DNA of 64,000 nucleotides from assembly GCF_050948175.1 (NCBI RefSeq), contig NC_135201.1, forward strand, positions 4,836,001 to 4,900,000, read 5' to 3'. This document shows positions 1-13,400 of the stretch, piece after piece (within the stretch, counting starts at the first letter, position 1; the number at the start of each line of letters is the position of its first letter). Made by a program: the position numbers and the translations under genes. The stretch comes from Xylocopa sonorina. Taxonomy: Eukaryota > Arthropoda > Insecta > Hymenoptera > Apidae. Below the pieces are notes generated by a model. The model was not told the DNA's origin. It saw nothing but the letters and a program-made list of their open reading frames with translations, and ran no database searches.

Positions 1-3000
1 ATAAATAAATTTATTTTACATATAAAGACATTTTTAAGTGTAATTATTTTTCGACTCATAATGAGTCTATAATGGAATGGGTTTAATATTGTGTATCTTC
101 TGCTCTATATTGTCCATTTGTTAATTTTTTACTGGCCTTTTTGGAAACAAAATACTGACAAAAAGTCGATTTGAATACTAACCGAAATATGACTCGCTTC
201 AGTAGAAATTGGTGCGTATGTATGATCAACATCCGTAAATCTAGTGTTAATGGAGTACTGCGCGAGTCGCATCCCCGTCTTCGTTCAGGCGGTCGAAAAA
301 AGAGAGTCGAGCACGCGTTTCGATTACTCGTACCGCATTCTATTAATTATTAATTATGCTAATAGGGCCTTTCTCGTTGTGGACGATCACCGTGTGTCCG
401 TGATGCCTCGCACGCACGAACGAACGCCAGATGACAAGCCAGCTGTCCCTTCCGTCAACGCGTCGTTCGTCGTTCATCGTTTCGGCATTGCGCCGGTCAA
501 TATTCGGTTTATCCGACTCGTTTCGAATATCTAATGACACTGTGCCGTGGCACAGCCGCCCACCAATATTATTCGAACGCACGATCGCTGGTTCTGACAA
601 AACGAATTGGCAGGACGTTCGTTTCCAACTGGCCGTTCGAAATCTTACGCGACTGTTTATCGCGCTGTAATTCGCGTAATAGGGGACCGCGTTATACGAG
701 CGTCCGTTGTGTACAGCGATAAAATTTCAAATTAGTTCGCGAATCTAGCACTAATTAACAGATCAGAGAGACGGAGTAATTAAGGGGCGCGAATCGCGTG
801 CAAACAGAATCGGTTCACCGTTTTACGAGGATGCAACTAGTCGTCGGGTGGAGGATTATTAATCGAGAACGACACGAGGATCGGCGCTAAGAATGGCGCG
901 ACGGAAATTGCTGGAGGGTTTAATCGAACTGCGTTGCCTGGCCTGCCTCAGTTCCGAGGAACTGAGGGCAGGTCTTGGGGGTTGCGCGTAAATTGGAACA
1001 ATTAAAGGTCGACGTTACGCGGAAAGCAGAAATTTATCACAAATGACGGAGAGTACGGAAGTGTGGCGCGAAGTAAGGGAGGATGAGTGAGAAATGGTGT
1101 TGTTAAGGGTTGGAAGAGGTGAAATTTGAGCTGTGACTGGGAAGGGACGGATCGAGTTGAGTGGGGGCTCTAAGTGGTAAAAATTTCGAAAAAAATGCTA
1201 CTTGCAGGCCATCAATTTTGATACTCCGTTTTTAGATTTGTTTGTTTATTTTATGGAGGGATTTTTAAACTTTTACTGTCATTTCCGAAATCTTTTAAGT
1301 ATTTTAAAATCTTGCTTATTACTTAATTCGCATTTGTGATTGTGAAGGAGAGCTTAGTAAAAATCACGGTGAAAGCTGGTGGTAAGTAAAATCTTGTAGG
1401 CAAATGAAAATTCTTCCCTCGAGTTTTCTATTGAAATGGAAATTTTCTATTGTTGACAAACATTAGTAATAGAGACTACCTTTATACCATATTATTGCTA
1501 GTAATAGTTTTTATTGTCGACACCTTTAAAGGAGCTTAATGCAAAGAACTGATATTGCTGTTTAAAAATGCAGATGTAATTAAAAAAAAGAAAAGTTGCA
1601 CTCGTTGAATATTATAAAATAATTGAAGTTTTCAAATATAATAAATAAAGCTTTCGAGTGCAAAGGGAAACCACGAAACTACTGGAGAAACAAGAGAGGG
1701 TATATTGAGATCGAACAAATTCCAAATACTGTAACAGTATTAATTGTGTAGATAGAGTAGTCATTTTAGTCCGTCGAGGGAATTTTTCTAGAAATGTTGA
1801 CTTGTTTCTCGGATCCCTGTCTGCCTCGAGATCCACTGTTATATCTATTTAACGCAATTCCTCCTCCACGGACAATCTATTGGACTTCACTGCTTGTCTT
1901 TCTTCGTCTCCTATTGATAATTGAATATCGATGGCCTTTTATCCGTAAAATACAGTATTCTCATTACTGCGATTCAATTAATCGAAAGAAAGGATGAAAA
2001 AAAAGAGAAGAAATTTAATTACTGGACATCCCTCTTTCGAGTTGCAGCAACATCAGCGTAATCGCGAAGACCTGCTCCTTTTTCTACGTTCACGAACTTT
2101 TAGAAGTGTTCGAGAACTTCTGGCTGATTTTTCAATGTTCGTTCCTGTCTGGAAACAGGAAATAATCAGGAAATATCGTGCGATTTTTCACGTCTCGCGT
2201 AACGTTTCTAGAAATCGACGAGCGAATATTGTTAAATTAATTTCACGTTTTAATGGAGGCTGTTTTAAGTATAAATATTGGTAATCCTTGTGTGACGCGA
2301 TAAACGGGTCACAAACGATTAATAGAAACTCAACAACTTGTAACGTGGTTTCTCAAGGCGCCGCAATTTATTCTTGCCACTTAACGTGACTCGCGAAGGT
2401 GTTAAATCAATATCCTTCAGAAAAGGATAGAAAGTGAATTATCTGTACGCGTTTTGTACGCATACCTCGTTCGCACTCAGGAGAGCAATCGTTCCTTTGA
2501 ACGCAAATTAACATCTGCCTGGGGAATATTTCTAAGAACTGGAGGAACGATCACGCGTGATCGATGAGAGTCTATAAAAAGGACATTTCGGCGTGTACAC
2601 GTCCACTAACGAAAAATGAAACGCCATCGGTCGGATGAAGCGGCTGGCGGAACTTCCGGGTTAGCCGTCGCAGAGCAAATAGGAGTAAGACGAAGCTCGA
2701 CAGCGGAGGCAGCTTTTATTTATCGTTAAATAAATAAGCTCGCGGGGAACGAGTCGACCGAATAATGGAGAAATTCGAGCTGAATCAGTTTCTCCAGGCG
2801 AAACATCGTAGCGAGAACAGGGATAAGTTACCAGTAGAATTGGATATTCTATAATGTAATTATTGGATGGAAAGTGTACACTTTGGCTCTCGAAATCGAA
2901 AGAGAGACCGGATCGATGTCAATCGAGGCGATGGATATTCCTTCGAAATAACAGTCTTACAGTCTTCTTCAAATTTGGTAATTCCCCGTATCCATTGCCA

Positions 3001-4003
3001 TTTTTAAAACACAAGTATTTTTTTAAAACTTTCAACTATTCTCAATTTAAAAAGGATCACCAGTAAGTTAAAGAACCGACAATTTTATAATCACACTCTG
3101 TGTCCAAATTTGTCTAACTTTCAAGTTGTAAATATGAAAAATAATCATCAATAAATTAATGGAAGAGAAAGCAAGGACAGTCATAGCGTTCTCTAATGCA
3201 ACTTCGAAATCGTACACAGTTTTCAATTTAGAAATAATTATCAGTGAGTTAATGAAGGAGAAAAAACGCTGAAGAGTTGTCAACGATAGAAAAATTAAAA
3301 AATTATAAAATTGTAGAAAATATCAAAGAGCAACGAAAGAGCGATGAAACGTGTCTTCGAGGGATTCAATGGAAAAGCGCAACCCTACTTGTTGATCGCG
3401 ACGCGACGTCGCGTGTGTTGTAACTTCACTTTCGGATTCGTTCGAAAGAACAAACGAAACAATACATCGAACGTGCGATTTGCTGAGAATTTCGCGCAGG
3501 ATTTCGCGATCGGAAAGATATCGTCGACAATAATTTGGAACGAGCCAACTGCAGGATTTCTACAATTTGTAATTCTAACTTTCAAGAAAAACACATTAGA
3601 CATTTTACTTGCACAGAAAAGCTATCAAAGATATTTTCAAAAGTCATCGAATCCTTTTCAAAATCTTAAATTTAAAGAACACTAAATCGCAAACGAAGGG
3701 TTAAAACAAATCACTAGAACAGTCTCTAACAAATCAAGACTAGCCCCAAACTCTCCTCGAAAGCAACAAGAGAAGCTAAAAGTTTCCTACGAAACATTAT
3801 CGAGACGATCGATCAAGATCAGCCAGCAATGTCTGAAATATTAAGAGAAATTCGACGAACCGCGCCGTTCGATTGTCCCACTCGCCCACTCCCATTCCGA
3901 CGCGCTATCATCTCCCGTCGCTTTCGACGTAATTCCCCTCGCCCCCTCGCTGTTTCTATTTTTTCCCCATAACTAAACTCGCATCGAAACGTTCCTTACT
4001 CAC
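1..4003 (-). other. intron of the left peptide gene running off the window; no coding exon recognised
   Basis: This follows the donor at 4003. It is mostly AT-rich, with GC-richer patches near 240-720, 860-1000 and 2540-2840. No open frame here resembles a peptide-hormone exon, and none codes for a paired-cysteine allatostatin core. A plus-strand TATA-like CTATAAAAAG near 2571 lacks a good initiator. One copy of the hairpin repeat described under 62568-63085 lies at 1421-1486. Confidence 0.45.
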
Positions 4004-4147
4004 CGGGTACTCGTCGTATTTGCCCGGATAGTCGGGGTAGTCGAGGCTCGCGGCGGCGCTCCTCTTCCCAAGAGCACGCTGCCCGATGGTACCAGCGATT
4101 ATGGGCACCATCGCCACCACCATCAATGGTATCACTCCGTTGCCCAT
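4004..4147 (-). CDS. first coding exon of a secreted peptide precursor, probably allatostatin double C (AST-CC); partial gene
   Basis: The ATG is at 4147-4145. The exon encodes 48 residues and ends in phase 0 at a strong GTGAGT donor (4003-3998). Residues 1-22 are hydrophobic and look like a signal peptide or signal anchor. A dibasic KR follows at 28-29, after LGKR, and then an acidic, Tyr/Pro-rich segment (LDYPDYPGKYDEYP). This layout fits a neuropeptide precursor. My reading as AST-CC rests on resemblance of the Y-P-x-K-Y-x-E-Y-P stretch to what I remember of insect AST-CC precursors, and on the AST-CCC gene lying next door, since C-type allatostatin genes are often neighbours in arthropods. 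The peptide-bearing exon, expected to encode a C-x6-C core, was not found on the minus strand of 1-4003, so it should lie left of the window. The exon and start are well supported; the family name is inference. Confidence 0.6.
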
Positions 4148-4450
4148 CTGTGAGTTACGCTCGTTTCGAGAGATCGCGAGGTTCCAGTAGAATCAGAGCA
4201 TCAGTGGGTCCACCGCGTTCTCCGTTCCACGACCGCTGCCGCTCCTCCGTGGATCGTCGTTGGGCTGCGATCGAAGTCACGCGAGGTCCGTCGTTCACCC
4301 CGCGGTTGTATCCTCGAACCTAGCCTCGCGAGGGCTTCTGGCTGGTTAGATCGTGCGAAGGTAACAAGGATACGGCGCGCGTTACACGAAGGATCCGTCG
4401 AGTCCTGTTTTCCGAGCCCAGAAAGACGAAGGACGTTACTCGAGGACGCA

Positions 4451-4485
4451 ATGTGACGCCTCGAGCGGCTACGCTCGCCTATATA
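4451..4485 (-). promoter_or_regulatory. core promoter (TATA box + initiator) of the left peptide gene
   Basis: On the minus strand, TATATA occupies 4485-4480 and an initiator-like TCACAT occupies 4456-4451. Taking the A at 4454 as +1 puts the first T of the TATA box 31 bases upstream, the canonical spacing. The implied leader is about 307 bases, from 4454 to the ATG at 4147. The only ATG I see in it (4201-4199) opens a two-codon frame, ATG CTC TGA. The region is CpG-rich. The transcription start itself is inferred. Confidence 0.6.
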
Positions 4486-7400
4486 CTTTGCCGCGGCGTA
4501 CGCGCGGTCCGCGCCGCGCAGGCGTCGAGAACTTACGTCCGATTCGCGAAAACGCGCGTTATCCTTATCCTCGCGACACCGACGCGCGCTTTCCATCTTC
4601 CGGGTCCCCGGCTCGCGGCGGACAATCGTCGCGAGCGGGACGGAGCCGCGGGCCTGCCGGAAATCGCGATCGATTCGCACGGTTGAACGCGTCTAGCCGT
4701 CGGTAGCTCGCGTTACGCGCCGACGGATGTTCGTCAACTTAATTAGCGACGCTCCCTACGGGGTTGGGAACTTTCGCCAATCTTCACGTCGCTTCCAGTC
4801 GGAAGGAATAGGTATGGGATGTGCGCTTTCGTATGCAGCTTCCCATTGCGCGCGGTTCCCACCCTTGGAGACAACAACACGGTTCACTGTTAGACGAATG
4901 CGGTTCAAGTTTTTAAATTACGGTTAGAGAGGCGAAGTTTGTGGTATTCTTTTGATTTTTCAGCAATTTTTATATTACTTTATCGTTCGTTTAATATGTT
5001 CCATGAATAGAGTCTTTTTTGTAAGATATTTTGTAGAAATTCCCTTAGTCACGCTTTTTAGTATTATAAGTGATATTGGAAAATGTATTCTGTAAAGTTA
5101 AAAGCAATTTTATGCTTGTTCTAAGAATTTTTATATTTAGTTATATCTTTAAAATGCTCAAAGCTTGTGCTTTTCTCAAATATAGGGCGTCTTAACGATT
5201 TTGCTGCAATCAAAGAGGAGAGTGCATATTCTCGTGTAAAAATAAAAATTGTAAGTAAAGGAGATTAACAATAAATAAAATGTCAATGAAATGTGGCATT
5301 GTTTATGACATTGTTAACTCGAAATTTGTAGTTAACACACTGGAATACCTCTCAGATTTTCAAAATTATTTCACTCAAAATCAGAAAAGAATTTCATTTG
5401 TAAATTGATGCCATAATTACTGAACATCGCGTATGTAAGATGCGTAAATTGATTACATATTCGCGTATCTGTTGACAAAGGGAGCACACCCATTAATAAA
5501 CTGTAACAATAACAATGCAGATAAAATAAAATTGTAGACGGGACGAAGGAAGCGACGAGCGACATTTCGAGGAAGACAAGTCGTCAAGCAAGTTTCAATA
5601 GGAAACGATGTGCTCCGATTCTCTGAGAAGTGTCGATAAGATCCACCTTCGGAAACAGGATCGCGAAATGCTGCAATAGAACGTCGTTTCGACGCATGAT
5701 TCAAAGAACAATCGAAACGGACCATTTCTCTAAAAATGTGACCACTTCCAGTCGATTAGTTTAATCGATGAGCCCCCTTATTCGAACAGAAAACAGAGCC
5801 ACTTCTAAAATTCCAGTCAAACCAAACAGATTATTACCAGTCATTTCGCAGACCACAGAAAATACAGTGTTCGATTTCACAGGTTCGCATTTCAAACGTC
5901 TGCAGCCGGTTCGAACGACGCAACGTCGTGGGTCGAGCTTGCGGTCAGTCTCGTTAGGGAATAGACCGATTACAAAGTCAGAGATTAGCCGGGGAATTAT
6001 AAAGTTTGCCTGCGAACTGCGAAGTTCCCCCACTCGTAACACGATCTTAATTTCTACCCTCTGGCCGAGTTCGCGTTCGGATAACAGAGTTCATTTCGCG
6101 AGTCCGACTCCCTTTTACCCCAGCTTGTCCCCGAGGCAGACGTCCCAACAGCGGACAGTGTGTCAAATCTGAAATTTTGGTGGACAAAATTAATAACTCG
6201 CGTATTTGAGGCACTATCCTGTTCGAAATCTGTGTTACGGTAAATGTAATAAGCTGATGATTGTGAAGAATGTGTTCGACAAGAACGATTTTTGTCAAAT
6301 GATCGCAAACATCGAAGCGAGCAAAATCTCAACTTTTGAGACAGTCAATTTTATAACAGGCTCGATGGGTAATGGCTATTTTCGAGAAAGTAGAGTTTTA
6401 GTCATGCCATCCGCGTGGCAGTCCTAGATAGTGCACGACCTTTTCCTGTTGCCCACTTTTATAGTTTTAGTCGTTCCTCAATTCCCAATAGTAATCACCG
6501 TGTCGTAAAAAGAGATGTCCAGCGGACTTCTGATCGTGAAATATTCGAGATCAGCAAGTGGTCGCTGGAAATAATTGACCAGATAGTTGCCACCACCCTT
6601 AGATCCAAGAGCTTTGCCATGTCTTCTCTCCTACTGAAAGAGAGAACGAAGTGACCTCTAGAGGAATATTAGAATTTGAAAATCAGAAACCACCATAAGA
6701 ATCAGTTTAAATAACAACCAAGCAAAATAGATAGCTAGTTCGAAATAAAGATTTCAGTCAACAACAGAGCATCAGAGGCAGATTTAGGTGCAGTATAAAA
6801 GCCTTTTTGATCGAAGGCCAAATTCTTGAACTTAGTGACTCCATTCCACCTACGCATGAGATTCTGAAAACAGTGCAACGTTCGAAATAGCGTGCAACGA
6901 TTCGAGCACACGCTGTAACACGCCGTTTCCATAGCGTTCGCTCGACGGAAAATTACGCTCGCCCACTCGAGCTGCACAATTTGTCTTCGGTGATGTCCAA
7001 CGGGGCGGACTCGTTACAGGGACGAAGCGAACTGCGCCTCGGCGCGAGGAATCGCAAATGCGACAGGTGGTTCGCGGTGAAGAAACGGATCCGTTCAATT
7101 AAGCGACTTCCGGTGTCACGTGCCAGCCATAATTAACGACTAATAACGCCGCGGTGGAGTACGTGGCCGACGTGAAGTTACTTGGCGAACGCCAGCCATC
7201 TTCGCCGAATTCTTTCCCTCCCTCGCGTTCTCACCCCTTTTTCGCACCTTTCTCGTATTAATTTCCCAGCCGTCGCTGCTCCACTCCCTCCTGTTTTTCT
7301 TTCATTCGCTTCCGACTCGCTGTTTACTTTTTTATAGTTGCGATCGTTTCTCCCAGTTGCCACGTAATCGTTCGGTGCGCGAGGCGTTTGGGGGGGTGAA

Positions 7401-8724
7401 AAAAGTTTCCTCGTTGATTTACGTCGAGCACCCTGTCTTCTGTAAGGGAAGACGAACGCATCGGCCGTGAGTAACAGTCGTAGTTCCCGCAGTGACGGCT
7501 AAACGAGCGAAAGGAAAGGTGGAAGGGCTTGAAATAATAATTGCGCGGGTCGAAGTACCGCTTCGATCGATCCTCGACGTAATTGTGTCACGTTTTCGTT
7601 TTTTTTTTTTGTTAATACTTGCACAGGTGATGATCAACGTGCACTGTCGATCGTGGAGATGTTTTGACGCGGATCTGTAATTTCTTACTTGAAAAGTTTG
7701 CGAGATACACAGAAAATTTTCACGAATTCGTCAGTACGTTAATAAAAAAAAAGCGATAAATTTCTAATTTTCGACGTTGGTCATTCTATATAGTTTACAA
7801 GGAAATTAAAGGTATTTGATCGTTCTCGAGTGACCAAATTAACGAACCCCAATAATCGCGTCGCGGCGAAAAAGATTCTCAGAACAGAACCTTAATTAAG
7901 TTCGTAACGGGAGACGCGATTCAATTAACCGCTAACGATCTCGTCGCGAAAGAAACAGTATAGGCGGGAAACGAGCCAAAGGCTGGCGTTCAGATTTTTG
8001 CTTTTGAATCGCCAGACGCGGCTGTTCTTCGTCATCCGCGGCATCGGACGCGCCATGTTTCGAGGGTTGCGCGAAACGTTTCATTTCCCTAACAAATATC
8101 GCGTGTAATAATAATCGTTCCCCGCAAATTATTCAGAACCAGCAATTAGCCGCGATAACATTAATCAGCTAATGACTTGGACGCGATTCAGTTACAGGGG
8201 CTCGAACGATTGGAGGGCAGATCTGAAATTGTAGCTCGCGCCGCGACCTGCGGTCTTTCATCAATGCGTTTTGCTGCACCACTGTTGTTAAACGTTTTTC
8301 AGCGAGCTGCTGTGTTCGCGATCCATCGATCAACCTGTTATTTAAGGAACATGTAGATCAGTTTCTATGTTGTGTATTGTTTTACTACTTTTCTCGCATG
8401 GGAAAAGAGAAGATTAGAATTAGAAATGAAATTTTTCTCAGGAAGATTTTTTAAATTAAATGTTTAATTAATTTGGACTTATTTTGAGATTAGTTTTTAG
8501 TAAGGCAGAAAATTAACAGTGATTATAGTTTCATCTTCTTGGTATACAATTGCAGAATTATTTTGTGATTATAAGATTCAGTTTTGTTGTAAATAGTATT
8601 GAATTCGTACGATTATATAAAAAAATATATTTGTCTGTAAAAGTATGAAGGATTAAGCTAAAAGCTCAAGTGGAAGTCAGTAGTGTGGAAGAAGTTGGAT
8701 TTTCAAATGTTGGTTTAGACGATA

Positions 8725-8870
8725 TTTGTTATTTTTAATGAGTTTCGCATTTTCTCTGATTAACTTAGGGTGCTGGTAATATGGAATAGCGTGAAATATG
8801 GAATTTACTCTTTCGAAGGGGTTGAAATAAGGTATAATTAAGTAAGCAAAGTGAATGATAATTACTTTTG
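8725..8870. repeat. dispersed repeat, copy 1 of 3 (related to 21260-21380 and 21420-21570)
   Basis: By eye, this stretch shares an ordered series of words with 21420-21570: a CATTTTCT/CATTTCCT block, GGTGCT, TATGGAATAGCGTGAAATAT (TATGGAACAGCGTAAAATAT in the other copy), then CTTTCGAA and GGTATAATTAA or GGATATAATTAA. A third, more decayed copy is at 21260-21380. The element is AT-rich with no coding capacity. I did not find its ends. Confidence 0.5.
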
Positions 8871-10189
8871 CATAGAAAAATACAAAATTCGTTCTTAAAA
8901 CCCGGTATTTCAGTATAAGAGAAGAATAATATAAAAATAACATAAAAATTATTCCTCTCCACAGAAGAAATTCTTCCTGCATCCATTTCATTTATCAATC
9001 TAGAATATAATTCCTTCTTGCCTGATGCGTAATGGTATACATGATAAAGCTAAATAATTTAATTACACGAATTCCATTAAAATTCTATGAATTGCTTTCT
9101 CCTTGTTCCTTCATGTGTGAATACAGTTTAATTGAAATTCACTATTGCTTGTAATTATTATTCCACTACGGAATATGTGCCAAAATAACAACAGCAACAA
9201 TAATGATAATAATAACAAGCAAGAAAATTCTCAACTTGCAACAAAATATTAATTTCTGAAATACTCGTGAAAAGTTATATTTGGTTAATTTATACAATTA
9301 AATCTTCTGTTGTATTGTGAATGTTTAGCTCTTTGGGGTTAAGCGGATTAAAAACTGTCTCATCTTTTGCTTAGCTTTTTGTGGATGATGGAATAAATCT
9401 TAAGTTACCTCGAAAAGTTGAACATCGAAAAGTGAAACACGAGACAAATCACGACTCACTTAAATTTGTCAAAAATAAACCTTCTTTTATCTAATAAAAT
9501 ACCATTTTGCATCCGTTTTCAACCTCCTTCTTCGTACTGTTTTTAACAAACATACAATTTATAAGAATGGACATTTATCTTGATGGGTCTTTATTAATTT
9601 ATTTCAAAATTAAATTGCAAGCATATTAAAAACGTTTTAAGTCAATTAGAAAAATCAAAGAACTAATTGAAAATAATAAATATTATTCAAGCCGCCATTA
9701 CGTTTTGAATTTTACTGTTACCAATCAGAAAACATGAGATATGTATATGAAAAAGAGTGTTCCACGTTAGAACAACTCGCCCTATCAAACGAAAGGAAGT
9801 AAGATGGAGGAGGAGGAGAAGTAACGACGCCACGATCGCTATATTTGCGTGAAAAACAATTCTGTCCGGTCGTTAAACGATCAGGAAGCGGCGAATCGAG
9901 TGGTAAACCGAGAAACATCACACGGTTTCTGGCTGTGGCGAGAAAAATTCGCAACGGGTGGCTGAGTGGTACCAGAGAAACCTTTAGGCTGCGTTTCAAC
10001 CTCCACTCATATTCGCTTGTACCGTAGTTAAACGCTTTTCGTAACGTTCCTACACGCGACGCGTTCCATTTCCACCAATTTTTCATCAACAATCGTTTCC
10101 AGTATCGATAAAAATTTTTTATTGCGTGGTAATCGCCACTTAAATCGCAGCACACGTTGAAAATCATGTGCGAATGGAGGCTGGTCTTT

Positions 10190-10420
10190 GAAGGAGTTTT
10201 GTAAGGAGTTTGGGAAGGGATAGCGTGATAAATTGAAGGGACTAGTCAAGGATCAGGGATGAGACGCAAGTAATATCTTGGGTATATGACTATTTGAGAT
10301 GAATCGATATTTATATAGGACAGTGATGATAATTGTTTGAGATGAATCAGTATTTATATAGGATAGCGATGGTAGCGAAGGTTCATGGAATAGTGAGTTG
10401 GTATTCAATAATGACAATAA
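10190..10420. repeat. dispersed repeat, copy 1 (sister copy at about 28945-29125), with an internal duplication
   Basis: The words GGAAGGGATAG, TTGAAGGG, AGGATCA(G/A)GGATGAG, GGGTATA and a run of T(A)GATGAATxGxTATTTA occur in the same order here and at 28945-29125. In this copy a unit of about 44 bases (TTTGAGATGAATC, then TATTTATATAGGA) is present twice, near 10291 and 10335. There is no coding capacity. Confidence 0.55.
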
Positions 10421-13400
10421 TAATAGGTGAAATATAAATATAAATGTAAAGTAATTAATTAAGTAGAGGATTTGAATTAATTTCTAGCCAACGCAGAAGA
10501 AAAGTTAATGGTCGGAACAATAAGAGAATCGGGAATTTCGTGTTTACGCGTGGGACTTAAGGATTCTTCGAGGGTAAGTTAAAGTAGCGCTTAACGAGCC
10601 GACGCGTGCACTAATGGACCGCTTACGATCGCGGCGATGGCGCTTATAAAAGCGTGAACGAGGGAACGCTTCTCGACCACGGTTGATCGGACTTTTTATC
10701 CACCGCGGGGGTGCGTTTCGAGACGAACCGATTTTATATCATCGCCGCGCGCGAAAACGAGTGACAGCAGCTGAAATTATATGGCGATCTTTAAACTGCT
10801 CGTTCAGAGATGAAGAAATTAAAGAAATCGACGTTCAGTTGTGACCATTATCGGATATGGGTAGAAGAAAATGAAATTTCTCTTACACACTTTTAATTAC
10901 ATGCTTATATGCCTTTACTTCAAGGCTTAGAAGAACATTTGTATGCTTCGAGAGCTGTAAAAAAGTCAGGATATATCGAATAGAAAATCTACGCTCCTCT
11001 CGTTTGAAAAAAAATTACGACACGAAGTCTGCGCATGTTTTTCGAAATTTGACAAAGAAAAACCTATTTTTTAATTCAACAAAACAGTGTAACGTATTCT
11101 GTTTTAGATCCACAAACAACCGACAAAATATTTACAGATCGTAAAATGGTGACGAGGAACAGTTTCGATCTTATCGACTGCGAGTAAAAAGTGGAGGCTC
11201 TCTCTCGATCTGGACGAAGCTTCCTCGATAAGCTACTCGCGCTCTGATAAAGGAACTACCCCTTCCGTTCAGCGATTACCGACGCGCCCTGATGAATCAA
11301 TTCCCTGTTACCAGGCGTAGCCAACGATTATCCCGTCGATTCTTCGTTTCTTACGCGAAAACCCCGGTTTCTCACTTCGCTTCTACGCGTGATATAAATC
11401 CTCGTCTCGTACGTCATGTCTGAGATGTTCGTTACTCGAAACGAACGATAATCGTATTTGAACAACGGGGCAGGATCGATCGACGACCCGCTCGCTCGAG
11501 CAGGGTACGATTGAAACTTTTGGTAACTCGCCTCGAAGGCAGGTGAGCGAGAAATCGAAACGAGGTTCAAAGGAGGCGGTTTGATCAAAAATCTCTTTGC
11601 GAGATCCAATTTCACCCGGGCGCTACAGCTTTGATCCGGTTCGGGGGTTGCCCCCCCCCCCCTTTTTCCTGCAATCGATTTCCACGAATCGTTCTTTTCA
11701 TCCTCGACGAGCTGGAGTTCAACTCGTTACTGGATAATTACTGAGTTGAACTCGGGATTTTTCTGTTTTTCTCGCGCTCGCCTCGACGAACCTTCGTCCC
11801 ACGATTATTCCCGCGTCTTATGTAGACCCACCCCCTTCTTATTGCGTCAATGAGGACCGCGTGTTTCCTGGAGGGTGCACGCTTTGATCTTTGAACTTCT
11901 TCGGCCACGCTTTTACGTTTCTTTGATCGACTGCGAGTTAATTATCAGCACCACTCGTATTCGGGAGTGGACTTAATTCACCCCGTTTATTACGCGTTTA
12001 CGTAACGCAGACACCTTTCGAGGTCCGTCGCTTAATGTCGCTTAATGAGGAGAGCACGGAGAAATTTGTAACTGCTGGGAAAATGTTTTATCGCGCGATG
12101 TTTTTGCGTGCTATTTTGTTAGAACGATATTGTACAGCGATCTATCTGAATTTTTAGGGATGCAGACTTTTATTTTTGCATTCTCAAATTCAGGTTTATA
12201 GTTTAGATAATAATCTAAAATATGAATGCACTAACAAATTTAGAAGTTAATTGCAATCTTTTTAAAATGTGATTGTGTTAGTAAATGAAGTTAATCAGAG
12301 AATTAATCAAAGAGGGGTATCTTATCTTTTTGCAAATCTAATTCATCTTTTTGCAAATCAAGTGCTTCAACCAGTGACGCAATCCGTCGTAACCAACATG
12401 TCCGTTGACACGTTTCAAGGTCATAATCAGCGAAAGACAACAGGTACCATAGTCGCAGTTCGCATCGACAACTTAACGATCTTCGACGACTGATAGGGAT
12501 TTCATATCAGCGTGACACGTTGGAGATTGCTGCGTGAATACGAATTCTCGCGGAGTCCTCGATTCGACACAATGACGGCGAACAGAGAAGCCTCCTCGTT
12601 TGGAGACGACTCGAGGTCGCACGAAACTCTGTAAAGCTGGCGGGAAAAATTGTTTATCAAATCTTGCCAACCAATCTTTAAAGCCATGCTTTAAAGCCAA
12701 TCTTGGATTTAAGCGGGCAACGAAATCTGACACCGTTTCAAAAATGTTCAATTAGCGATGGCACAGCGAAGAAGCCGTGGCTTGCTCGTTAAGTTACGTA
12801 AAACGGGTACCACTCGTCCCAGAGCTTCTAAACGCGTGTTTCGTTGGCGGCTACGAATCGATCGATCGATGATCAATCGATCCCTCTGACTTTTACGTAA
12901 CGGGATTATCGAAATTTGTTTGGAAAATTGTTGGACCTAACCGGATGTACGGTTAGGGATGGTTTTCGCAACACTCTTCGATGTTAAACGCTCTGTGAGC
13001 TACTCTCGATTACTTGCAGCGAGCAGAAACTTTCGTTGGTGTATCCGTAATCCAGGATGGCGTTTGATAAATCCTCCACTTCTTGAACGCATGAAAACTT
13101 CAGTACTTAAGTGCTCGATTGGTGTTTAATTGTATAATTGCATCAGTTTTCTGTAAGTTTCTTTGCACGGGTTAATCACTTTGGCGAGTGAAGGGATCAT
13201 TAATAATATCGTGTAATTTTCCTGGATCGTTTTTCTGTTGATTCTCATGTTGCTTCATGATGCATGGTCCAAGAGAGCTCTTTTAGTTGATATTTCAAAT
13301 TTTATTATTGAAATCATAGCGATATTGTATCGATAATTGACATTTGTTTTATTATCAGTACCAGTCGTCTAACTTGATAATTATATAATACAAAAATATT

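Noticed and set aside
3385..3603. Minus-strand frame tested as exon 2 of the left peptide gene
   Set aside because: No dibasic processing sites flank a peptide, there is no C-x6-C core, and phase-0 splice signals are not convincing.
4201..4680. 159-codon minus-strand open frame
   Set aside because: It lies in a CpG-rich patch with few stops, spans the TATA box and leader of the left peptide gene, and has Arg/Ser-rich composition typical of chance frames.
5761..6172. Overlapping open frames on both strands (93 and 134 codons)
   Set aside because: Neither resembles a protein family, and open frames on both strands of the same patch point to base composition rather than coding.
10645..10680. 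TATAAAAG on the plus strand as a gene promoter
   Set aside because: No initiator at the expected distance and no downstream exon with coding content.
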